A stretch of DNA of 64,000 nucleotides from positions 1 through 64,000 of the forward strand of contig CANNIZ010000009.1 in the NCBI GenBank assembly GCA_947505245.1. Reading direction: 5' to 3'. This DNA comes from Pseudomonadota bacterium (lineage in GTDB: Bacteria > Myxococcota_A > UBA796 > GCA-2862545). Under the pieces are notes generated by a model. That model ran no database searches. It saw only the letters and a list, made by a program, of their open reading frames with translations, and was not told the origin of the DNA. Below, piece after piece: positions 25,241 to 34,898 of the stretch (its first letter is position 1; the number at the start of each line of letters is the position of its first letter). The position numbers were made by a program, and so were the translations under genes.

Positions 25241-27115
25241 TCAAATCTCGATCTGGGTCCCGAACTCGACGACCAGCGCCGGAGGCAGTTCGTAGTAGCT
25301 GGTCGCGCGCTGGGCGTTGTCGGTCAGCAGGGCGAACAGGTGCTCACGCCACAACGCCATGCCTGGCAGGCGTGTCGCGAGCACCGTCTCACGCCCGAGG
25401 AAGAACGTGCAGTCCTCGAGCTCCCAGGGGATCGCGTGCTGCTTGAGCAGCGCAAGCGCGCGCGGCACGTTGGGGTCGTCCATGAACCCGAACCGCAATG
25501 ACACCCGCCAGAACCCAAGCTCGAGCGCCTGAACCGACTCCAACTGCTCCTCGCGGGGCACCCGCGGGACCGCCTCGTGGTGCACCGTGACGAGCAGCAC
25601 GCGCTCATGGACGACCTGGTTGTGCACGAGGTTGCGGTAGAGCGCCTGCGGGATGCGATCCGCGTCGGCCGTCATGAACACGGCGGTGCGTCGCGCGCGG
25701 AACGGCTGGTCGTCGCGGATCCGCTTCACCATGGTCTCGTAGGGCACCGAACGTTCGCGAATGTGGTTCCACAACAGCAAGCGCCCGTCGAACCACGTGA
25801 TCATCAGCGTGAACAACAGCGCGCCAAGGGCGAGCGGGAACCAGCCACCGTGGGGGATCTTCTCGACGTTAGCCGCCAGGAATCCGCCTTCGACGACGAG
25901 GAACATCGTCGTCACCCCGACGACGGCGACCCACGGCCACGCCAGCCGCTGGCGCGCGTACACCGCAAACAAGACCGACGTCAGCAGCATGGTCGATACG
26001 ACCGCGATGCCGTACGCCGCCGCGAGCCGCGTGCTGCTGCCGAACGCGACCACAAGCGCCACACAGGACACGAACAGCAGCCTGTTCACGAGCGGAACGT
26101 AGATCTGCCCGATCTCTTCTGCGCTCGTGTGTTCGACCCGGATCCGCGGAAGATAGCCAAGTTGCACGGCCTGCCGGGTCAGCGAGAACGCGCCCGAGAT
26201 CAACGCCTGCGACGCGATCACCGTCGCCATCGTGGCGAGCACGACGAGCGGCCCCAGCAACCACTTCGGAGCCAGCCCATAGAACGGGTGCACGTGCGGA
26301 TCGCCCATGAGGAGCGCGCCCTGCCCGAAGTAGTTGATCAGCAACGCAGGGAAAACGAGGCCGAACCACGCCAGGCGGATCGGGTATTTCCCGAAGTGCG
26401 CCATGTCGGCGTACAGGGCCTCGCCGCCCGTGGTCACGAGGAACACGCCCCCGAGCACCGGAAGGGCGGCCCATCCGTGTTCGATCAGGAAGGTCACGCC
26501 GTACCCCGGCCAGAACGCGAACAAAACCGACGGCCGAGCCGCGATGTTGACCGCGCCGAGAACGGCGAGCACGGCGAACCAGACCACCATCACGGGGCCG
26601 AACAGGGCGCCGACGCGAGCCGTCCCGCGCGACTGCATCGAAAACAGCACGGCAAGGATGCCGATCGTGATGGGGATCACGTACGGCTCGGAGCCCGGCG
26701 CGATCTGGCCAACACCCTCGACGGCCGAAATCACCGAGATCGCGGGCGTGATCACGCCGTCTCCGTACAGGAGCGCCGCGCCGAACAGGCCCGCCATGAT
26801 GAACATCCGCGTCGCGAATCCACCCTCGCGCGGCTTCGGCACCACCAGCGCCATCAGCGCCAGGATGCCGCCCTCCCCGCCGTTGTCCGCCCGCAGCACG
26901 AACGCGAGGTACTTGACCGACACGACGAGGATCAGCGTCCACACCACGAGCGAGAGGACCCCGAGCACGGACGCCTCGTTCGGGTCGTGTCCAGCTGCGT
27001 GAAACGCCTCCGACATCGAGTACAGCGGGCTCGTGCCGATGTCTCCAAACACAACGCCGAGCGCGCCAAGCAGCAGTGGACGAAGATTGCCGTCTTTACC
27101 CGATTCGTGACTCAC
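25241..27115 (-). CDS. kup: Low-affinity potassium uptake transporter Kup
   Basis: 624 residues from GTG 27115, very close to the usual family length. The N-terminal signature 'LGALGVVFGDIGTSPLYS' and a run of about 12 hydrophobic helices over the first ~440 residues are followed by the cytoplasmic C-terminal domain with 'AVFMTADADRIPQALYRNL' and 'CTFFLGRET'. It imports K+ together with H+ across the inner membrane. No partner gene is adjacent. A TrkA-N-type K+ channel occurs elsewhere in the window (56181-57224). Confidence 0.97.
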   Translation of the reverse strand: MSHESGKDGNLRPLLLGALGVVFGDIGTSPLYSMSEAFHAAGHDPNEASVLGVLSLVVWTLILVVSVKYLAFVLRADNGGEGGILALMALVVPKPREGGFATRMFIMAGLFGAALLYGDGVITPAISVISAVEGVGQIAPGSEPYVIPITIGILAVLFSMQSRGTARVGALFGPVMVVWFAVLAVLGAVNIAARPSVLFAFWPGYGVTFLIEHGWAALPVLGGVFLVTTGGEALYADMAHFGKYPIRLAWFGLVFPALLINYFGQGALLMGDPHVHPFYGLAPKWLLGPLVVLATMATVIASQALISGAFSLTRQAVQLGYLPRIRVEHTSAEEIGQIYVPLVNRLLFVSCVALVVAFGSSTRLAAAYGIAVVSTMLLTSVLFAVYARQRLAWPWVAVVGVTTMFLVVEGGFLAANVEKIPHGGWFPLALGALLFTLMITWFDGRLLLWNHIRERSVPYETMVKRIRDDQPFRARRTAVFMTADADRIPQALYRNLVHNQVVHERVLLVTVHHEAVPRVPREEQLESVQALELGFWRVSLRFGFMDDPNVPRALALLKQHAIPWELEDCTFFLGRETVLATRLPGMALWREHLFALLTDNAQRATSYYELPPALVVEFGTQIEI

Positions 27116-27172
27116 GCGCGTTTCCCGCCTCGACGCGCGCTTCTTACCTCGTCTTCGGAGGGAGCGCGACGT

Positions 27173-28993
27173 TCACCGCGGGGGGAGCCCCTCGAGCGCG
27201 GCTTTCGGGTCGATCGGTTTCGGGATCGGAGCGTCGCTCGCGATGCCCCCACCGAACAACATCCGTACGAAGTCGTCCCGCTGAAGCCCCAAAACCGCGA
27301 GGCTCACGTCGACCTGCGCGTAAGTCTCAGGCGGCAGGATCAGCTTCAGAACGAGGTCGCCGGGGTCGGCAACGTGCAGGTCCTCGTCGCCGTGGACCTC
27401 GTCGAGGTAGCGCCACACCGTGGGTGCCACCTTTCCCTTCGCGGCCTTGTCGACGGCGTCGACGAATTGTTCCGTGCTGGCGACGTCAAACCGGTACGTG
27501 TTCACCGCGCTCAGCAACGCGCCGTGCAGCGCTTCATCTCCGAGCTTCGCGCGGAGGTCGACCCAGGCGTACGGCGCCTTGCCATAGACCAAGGCCGCGT
27601 ACTCGGCGTTGGTGGTGTACGTCGCCGAATCGCGCCGCACGACGCGATCCGGCCCCCCGAGCGCGCGCCACAACACGTAGTTCAGCTTCGCGTAGCGCTC
27701 CATCGCGGCAACACCGGCTTCCGCTCCGTAGCGGTCTTCCATCGCGAGCCCCGCGAGGTACTGCGCGAGCGGCTCATCGAGCGTGGGCGATCGCTGGCTG
27801 TCGTTCCCGACGATGCCGGCGAACCACTGGTGCGCGACCTCGTGCGCGACGGTGAACTCGAGCGCGTCGTCGATCGCCTTGCCGGTCGCCTCCTGCACCG
27901 CCGCGGTGCCGTCGAGGTTCCCGAGCGCGCCGCCGAGCGCGCCCCAGGTCTTCATCAGCTCCACGATCTGCGCCTGGGACTCGGCGGGGTCGCGGTACAG
28001 CATCCCAGCCACGAGCACGAGGCCGCAGAACTCGACGCCGCCCGCGCCGCCCACGAGCGTCGCCTCTGCCACGTCCAATTCGCTGTAGGGGTACGGGCCA
28101 AAGCGCTTCTCGTACGACCCGAGGCTCGCGGCAGCCATGTCGAGCGCGCGCTGACCAGCCGCTTCGTCGCGCGGCCGATACCACGAGTTCACCGTGGTGT
28201 GCCCCACCCGCGTCGAGGACTTCACGAGGTCGCGCCCACCCACGATCACGAGGTCGCGCACGCCGTCGCCTTTCGACTTCACGACGCGCCCGGAGGGACG
28301 GTTCTCGATCGCATAGTCGGCGAGGTTGGTGACGACGTTCACGTCGGGCCCCACGACCGTGCGCACGTCAAACCGGGCCATCGAGTTGTACGCGACGTCG
28401 CCGACGCGCACGGCGCCGCTCACGTCGAAGTCGCCCTCCCGCCACGGCGCGACCATCGGGTACGTCGTGGCCATCACGAACAGCCCGTCACCTTCCGCGA
28501 GCAGCCCGTAGTCGCCCGTCGGCATGCCGCCGATCGAACCGATCTGCGCCATCGCTTGGGTGAGAGGATCGTTCGCGCGCCCATCGATATGATCCATCTT
28601 GCCGTGGTACTTCACGTCGATCACGACGGTCTCGCCGGGGTCGACAGGGCGATCGAACGCGACCTCCAGGTTCGTCGGGCTCACCAGCTCCCAAGTGACG
28701 CCCTGATCCGCTGTGAGCGCGTCCACCTTCATGCGCGGCGCGAGCATGCCGAACTCGGCCGGGCCGTTCGGATGCAGGCGCAAAGGGAGCCGACCTACGG
28801 GGTTCTCGCTCGGGTTCGTCCACGTGATCTTCGCGCGCGCGTCGAACGTCCCGGACACGTCGTCCACGGCCTGATCGATCGCGTAGGTGACGAGAGAGTC
28901 GAGCTTCCCAGCGTGGAGCTCCAGCGCTGGAAGCTCCTTGGCGTCAAGGAGGGCCGGGCCAGCGAGCGATGACGCGACGACGAGGGCGAACAT
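27173..28993 (-). CDS. M1-family (gluzincin) metallopeptidase
   Basis: About 606 residues from ATG 28993. The zinc motif 'HEVAHQWF' (about residue 383) is followed 18 residues later by Glu in 'PTLDEPLAQYLAG', the HExxH-x18-E pattern of M1 aminopeptidases. The GxMEN-like exopeptidase motif is not obvious: the nearest block is 'VGGAGGVEFCGLVLVA', so substrate binding may be altered. A short hydrophobic N-terminus suggests export. No convincing Shine-Dalgarno precedes 28993, and a start a few codons upstream (GTG) is possible. It is divergent from the Cys-rich lipoprotein with a ~76-bp gap. Confidence 0.85.
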   Translation of the reverse strand: MFALVVASSLAGPALLDAKELPALELHAGKLDSLVTYAIDQAVDDVSGTFDARAKITWTNPSENPVGRLPLRLHPNGPAEFGMLAPRMKVDALTADQGVTWELVSPTNLEVAFDRPVDPGETVVIDVKYHGKMDHIDGRANDPLTQAMAQIGSIGGMPTGDYGLLAEGDGLFVMATTYPMVAPWREGDFDVSGAVRVGDVAYNSMARFDVRTVVGPDVNVVTNLADYAIENRPSGRVVKSKGDGVRDLVIVGGRDLVKSSTRVGHTTVNSWYRPRDEAAGQRALDMAAASLGSYEKRFGPYPYSELDVAEATLVGGAGGVEFCGLVLVAGMLYRDPAESQAQIVELMKTWGALGGALGNLDGTAAVQEATGKAIDDALEFTVAHEVAHQWFAGIVGNDSQRSPTLDEPLAQYLAGLAMEDRYGAEAGVAAMERYAKLNYVLWRALGGPDRVVRRDSATYTTNAEYAALVYGKAPYAWVDLRAKLGDEALHGALLSAVNTYRFDVASTEQFVDAVDKAAKGKVAPTVWRYLDEVHGDEDLHVADPGDLVLKLILPPETYAQVDVSLAVLGLQRDDFVRMLFGGGIASDAPIPKPIDPKAALEGLPPR

Positions 28994-29069
28994 GGAATGC
29001 ACCGTAAGCACGGGCCCGCGTGGGCGCACGGCCGTCGACGTGTAAAGAGGCGTCGCATTCAAGGAGACC

Positions 29070-29798
29070 ATGCGTTCCTCACTCGTCCTTCTGCTTACGA
29101 TCTCCCTCGCCCTCGCCTGCGGCGGTTCTTCCGAGCCAACGCCGGTGGCCCCGGTCGACGCCGCGCCGATCGCCACGACGCCCACACCCGTCGCCACGCC
29201 GCCAGCGCCGACGGCAGAGGTCCCGTACGAGGCCCCCACGGCGCCCGTGCTGAGCGAGACGGAAGTCGTCAACGGCTACCTCGCCGACTGCAACGCGGTC
29301 TTTCCTGGGCGCCCAACGCCCGAGGAGATGATGGAGGTCGTCGGCGACGCTGGAAACGAGTGCACGTTCCTGGAGGTCGGTCAGAACTGCAACCCGGACA
29401 TCTCGGGCTGTTACAACAAGTCGATCGAGTGCCAGAGCGCGTGCGGCTCCCCGTGCAAGGACTGCCAGTCGGCCTGCGGCAACGAATGCGACACGTGCAA
29501 AGCCACGTGTGGATCGGACGCGACGTGCCTACGGACCTGCGCGGAGGCTCGCGCAACCTGCCGGACCATGTGCCTCGCAGCGCGTGACACCTGCCGATCG
29601 ATGGGCTGCGCGACCGTCGAGAGCACCTGCGAGGTCGAACACGCCGCGGAAATCGTGGCGACGTGCGGCGACTGCCAGCCGATGGAGTCGTGCATGGAGG
29701 CGTCGTTCGAGCGCGGGGACTACGAGGCGGCAGCCTGCCACGCCGCATCCCCAGGCGTCCCTGAAGCTTGTTGGACGTGGTGCAATCCGGCGTTCTAG
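29070..29798 (+). CDS. Cysteine-rich lipoprotein
   Basis: 242 residues from ATG 29070, with AAGGAG upstream. The lipobox 'LALAC' is followed by 'GGSS' and a Pro/Ala/Thr linker (about 20-70). The remaining ~170 residues hold about 25 cysteines, mostly in C-x2-C and C-x3-C pairs ('CGSPCKDCQSACGNECDTC', 'CRTMCLAARDTC'). This is either a dense disulphide-bonded or a metal-binding domain. No CxPxR formylglycine target motif is present. The FGE-like gene follows 13 bp downstream, so the two are probably co-expressed. Confidence 0.75.
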   Translation: MRSSLVLLLTISLALACGGSSEPTPVAPVDAAPIATTPTPVATPPAPTAEVPYEAPTAPVLSETEVVNGYLADCNAVFPGRPTPEEMMEVVGDAGNECTFLEVGQNCNPDISGCYNKSIECQSACGSPCKDCQSACGNECDTCKATCGSDATCLRTCAEARATCRTMCLAARDTCRSMGCATVESTCEVEHAAEIVATCGDCQPMESCMEASFERGDYEAAACHAASPGVPEACWTWCNPAF

Positions 29799-29811
29799 AC
29801 GGGGGCCCGAG

Positions 29812-30657
29812 ATGATCGCAACAACCGTGCTCTTCGCGTGTGCGACGCCTGCGACGGACGGCATGGTCGCCATCCCCGGCGGTTCGTTCACCATGGGCCG
29901 GGACGTCAGCGCACACGCCGACGAGAAGCCCGCCCACCGCGTCACCGTGTCGGCGTTCTTCCTCGACGCGCACCTCGTCACTGTCGCAGAGTTCCGCACC
30001 TGGGTGGACGCCACGGGGTACCGCACGGTCGCCGAGCAGCAGGGCTTCGGAATGACCGGCGCCCTCGGCATGGAGAACTACAAGTGGACCGAGACGCCCG
30101 GTGTCACCTGGCGCGATCCATTTCCCGGAATGGCGAATCCGCAGGCTGACGATCACCCCGTGGTGATGATGGCCTGGGGCGACGCTGACGCGTATTGCCG
30201 CGCCCACGACAAGCGCCTGCCGACCGAAGCCGAGTGGGAGTACGCGATGCGCGCAGGCGCCACCACGCGCTATCCGTGGGGTGACGATCCGCACCGACCC
30301 GACGGCGACCTCGGGCTGAACTACTGGCAGGGTCGCGATCACAAGTCGGAGGAGGGCCTCGACGGCTGGCGGTACACGTCGCCAGTCACCGCATTCCCGC
30401 CGAACGCGTGGGGCCTGTACGACCCGATCGGCAACGTGTGGCAGTTCACGGCCGACTGGTACGCGATCGACACCTACGAGCGCGACAAAGAGGGCGTCGT
30501 CGACCCCAAGGGAGCGGCCGCCGGATGGGCACGCGTCGCCCGCGGCGGTTCGTGGTGGTGCTCCGCGACGACGTGTTCGGCGTACGGGCTTTTCGCCCGC
30601 GGCAAGCAGCAACCGTACGGCCCGTTCCCGAATAACGGCTTTCGCTGCGCTCGTTAG
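29812..30657 (+). CDS. Formylglycine-generating-enzyme (FGE-sulfatase) domain protein with a Cys pair
   Basis: 281 residues from ATG 29812. The fold signature is complete: 'MVAIPGGSFTMG' at the N-terminus, 'RLPTEAEWEYAMRAG', 'YDPIGNVWQFTADW' and the C-terminal 'NNGFRCAR'. Unlike most family members, 'GGSWWCSATTCSAYGLFARG' keeps a C-x4-C pair (Cys250, Cys255) in the position of the copper-binding catalytic cysteines of true FGE, so real oxidase activity is possible. The N-terminus 'MIATTVLFAC' could be a very short lipoprotein signal. No sulfatase gene is in the window. Confidence 0.85.
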   Translation: MIATTVLFACATPATDGMVAIPGGSFTMGRDVSAHADEKPAHRVTVSAFFLDAHLVTVAEFRTWVDATGYRTVAEQQGFGMTGALGMENYKWTETPGVTWRDPFPGMANPQADDHPVVMMAWGDADAYCRAHDKRLPTEAEWEYAMRAGATTRYPWGDDPHRPDGDLGLNYWQGRDHKSEEGLDGWRYTSPVTAFPPNAWGLYDPIGNVWQFTADWYAIDTYERDKEGVVDPKGAAAGWARVARGGSWWCSATTCSAYGLFARGKQQPYGPFPNNGFRCAR

Positions 30658-30685
30658 CGACGATTCGCGCCCCCCGGCGGCGACC

Positions 30686-32992
<2,307 letters not shown>

Positions 32993-33036
32993 GACGAGAT
33001 CTCCATCCGAGCCGCGTGGTGTAACGTGCGTCGCCT

Positions 33037-34236
33037 ATGATCGCGCGCCACGCCATGCGGCTCCCCGTCGGTCGCCCGTTTCCCCCGTTCGGCGACGCCG
33101 TCGCGGACCTGTGGGTCCTCGGTCGGCCGCTCTCGCTCGTGCAGGAACAGGCCCTCGCCGTCCACGGCATCGACCTGCCCGCCACCGTTCCCGAGGCGGA
33201 GCCTCACCTCGTGTTCGCAGACAACCTGTGGTTCACGCACGAGGCGATCCGCCGGTTCCTGGCGGCGTGTGACGAGCGCGGCGGGCAGATGCGGATCGAC
33301 GGCCCGTTCCTGCAAGCCACCGGCGCGCTGCAGGACCTCGACGACGGGCGCGTGCCGCTGTGGCTCGTCCCCGCCGGCAAGCGCCGCGAAGACGTCCCGG
33401 TCGTCACCGTCGACCTCGCCGTCGACGCGAAGCCCATCCCGCCGCAGCACCCGGCGCTCGATGGCGCCGATACGCGGCCGATCCCCGTCACCGACGCGAT
33501 GGTGCACGTCGTGTCGCATTGGGTCCACCTGCACCGCGTAAACCTGCTCGCGTGGCTCGCGTGGGGCGAAGGAGAACGCCGCCGGATCGCCGGTTCGTGG
33601 TGGCGAACGATCCTCGCGATCCTCACCATCAGCCTGCGGGCGCGGTCGTTCGATCCAGCCTACATCGCGGCCGCGATCGGCCACAAAGGTCGCGACTGCC
33701 GCATCCACCCGACAGCCGTGATCGAGGCGTCCGTGCTCGGCGACGGGGTCGAGGTCGGACCGTTCGCGGTCATCCGCGGTTCGTGGATCGGCTCGGGCAG
33801 CAAGATCACGGAGCACGCCAGGGTCGCCGGCTGCATCGTCGGCGAGCGCTGCACGGTCGCGCGCGGAACCAACCTGCAGCTCTCCGTCTTGCTGCCTGGC
33901 AGCTACGTGAGCGAGGGCCGAGGCCACCAGATGTGCACGTTCGGCCGCGACAGCTTCGTCGCCGTCGGGGTCACCACGTTCGACCTGTCGTTCGGCCGCG
34001 AGATCGACGTCGCTCGGGACGGCGTCCGCGTCGGGATCGGCACGCGGTTCCTCGGCTCGGCCATCGGACACCGCGCCCGGATCGGGCCCCACGTGCGCCT
34101 CGGCTACGGTGAAGCCGTGCCCAACGACGCGCTCCTGATCGGAGACCCCGACGAGGTCGCGCGCAACCTACCACCCGCTATCGAACCTGGCGCGAACGTC
34201 GTCCGCGACGGCCGCCTGCAGCCACTCAAGCCGTGA
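33037..34236 (+). CDS. Left-handed beta-helix (hexapeptide-repeat) transferase-like protein
   Basis: 399 residues from ATG 33037. Residues ~1-170 are a mixed alpha/beta region without a clear motif ('LWVLGRPLSLVQEQALAVHG'). Residues ~222-370 form a left-handed beta-helix of hexapeptide repeats ('IHPTAVIEASVLGDGVEVGP', 'VIRGSWIGSGSKI', 'IGHRARIGPHVRLGYG'), as in sugar-nucleotidyl and acyltransferases of the GlmU/LpxA type. 'IRGSWIGSGSKITEHARV' resembles sugar-1-phosphate nucleotidyltransferase tails. A role in surface polysaccharide or lipid synthesis is likely; substrate unknown. Confidence 0.7.
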   Translation: MIARHAMRLPVGRPFPPFGDAVADLWVLGRPLSLVQEQALAVHGIDLPATVPEAEPHLVFADNLWFTHEAIRRFLAACDERGGQMRIDGPFLQATGALQDLDDGRVPLWLVPAGKRREDVPVVTVDLAVDAKPIPPQHPALDGADTRPIPVTDAMVHVVSHWVHLHRVNLLAWLAWGEGERRRIAGSWWRTILAILTISLRARSFDPAYIAAAIGHKGRDCRIHPTAVIEASVLGDGVEVGPFAVIRGSWIGSGSKITEHARVAGCIVGERCTVARGTNLQLSVLLPGSYVSEGRGHQMCTFGRDSFVAVGVTTFDLSFGREIDVARDGVRVGIGTRFLGSAIGHRARIGPHVRLGYGEAVPNDALLIGDPDEVARNLPPAIEPGANVVRDGRLQPLKP

Positions 34237-34242
34237 ACGCGG

Positions 34243-34482
34243 TCACGCCCCGGCCTTGCGAGAGGCGTCCGCGACGCGGAGCACGTCGGGGTGGACCTGG
34301 TAGATCGTCACCACCTGGCCGAACGCGATCTTCCATTGCCGGACGCGCTCCCGGCTCACGTCGAATTCGCGCGCGATCGTCTCGCCCGATTCCCCCGACG
34401 CGAGCGCGTCGAGCAACCGATCGAGCCGCGCGAGCCCGTAGCGCTCGACGAAGTTCCGCGTCATTTTCTCTCGGTTCACCAT
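34243..34482 (-). CDS. Small helix-turn-helix DNA-binding protein
   Basis: 79 residues from ATG 34482. Nearly the whole protein is one homeodomain-like/sigma-4-like helix-turn-helix: 'SGETIAREFDVSRERVRQWK' (about 31-50), with a Trp-containing recognition helix. There is no Shine-Dalgarno. On the minus strand, TTGACG (34516-34511) and TACCTT (34494-34489) with a 16-bp spacer lie so close that the transcript would begin at or next to the ATG, suggesting leaderless translation. The palindrome at 34504-34517 overlaps the -35 box, as expected for autorepression. ATG 34464 is an alternative start. Confidence 0.7.
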   Translation of the reverse strand: MVNREKMTRNFVERYGLARLDRLLDALASGESGETIAREFDVSRERVRQWKIAFGQVVTIYQVHPDVLRVADASRKAGA

Positions 34483-34503
34483 GCGCGCAAGGTATCCACA
34501 CCC

Positions 34504-34517
34504 GTTGACACGTCAAC
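34504..34517. promoter_or_regulatory. Palindromic operator candidate over the -35 box of the HTH gene
   Basis: GTTGAC-AC-GTCAAC is a perfect 6-bp inverted repeat. It contains the minus-strand -35 hexamer TTGACG and lies about 22 bp upstream of the HTH start, inside the first codons of the divergent small gene. A near-identical site, TTGACGCGTCAACAC, occurs at 55135-55149. Confidence 0.45.
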
Positions 34518-34759
34518 ACGAAATCGCATCCCTCGCCCGACGAGCCCAGGCGGCCGCCAACGCCGGAGACCGCGCCGCCGCCTGGCGCGACTGGGCGGAG
34601 GTCCGGCGCCGCGCACATGACGCGATGATGCAGCTTCGCCAAGGGCAACCTGCCGATCCGGAGGAGCGCCGGCACCTCGGCGCCGCGCTGATCGAAGCCG
34701 GAACGCTCTACGGCGCCGAAGAGTGGACCGCCGCTGGGCGCCGCCTGTGTGCGGTATGA
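34505..34759 (+). CDS. Small helical protein divergent from the HTH gene
   Basis: 84 residues if started at TTG 34505; ATG 34481 is in frame but faces the HTH start. Composition is protein-like (high GC at third positions, amphipathic helices): 'SLARRAQAAANAGDRAAAWR' and 'PEERRHLGAALIEAGTLYG', reminiscent of a single TPR-like helical hairpin. The opposite strand has no convincing protein. No clear Shine-Dalgarno is seen. It could be a partner or target of the divergent regulator. Function unknown. Confidence 0.45.
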   Translation: MTRQHEIASLARRAQAAANAGDRAAAWRDWAEVRRRAHDAMMQLRQGQPADPEERRHLGAALIEAGTLYGAEEWTAAGRRLCAV

Positions 34760-34834
34760 CACCGATGTCGCGGTCCCTGACCCCGAAGAGCGTCGCAACC
34801 CTACATTATCGGCATTCTCTCGTCCGTTCGGATG

Positions 34835-34850
34835 TGGCACACAACCTGCT
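34835..34850 (+). promoter_or_regulatory. Sigma-54 (-24/-12) promoter for the beta-propeller lipoprotein
   Basis: TGGCACA-CAAC-CTGCT has the invariant GG and GC with the correct 10-bp separation and matches TGGCACG-N4-TTGCW at all but two positions. The predicted start is about 34861, 38 bp before ATG 34899, with AGGAG upstream of the ATG. An NtrC-type activator would be required. Confidence 0.65.
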
Positions 34851-34898
34851 AAATAGCCGGGCGAGCTTTCAACCTTTGTCCCTCCCCAGGAGAACGCC

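Noticed and set aside
25577..28972. 1131-residue frame opposite kup and the M1 peptidase
   Set aside because: His/Arg-rich antisense shadow of two well-recognised genes, common in high-GC DNA.
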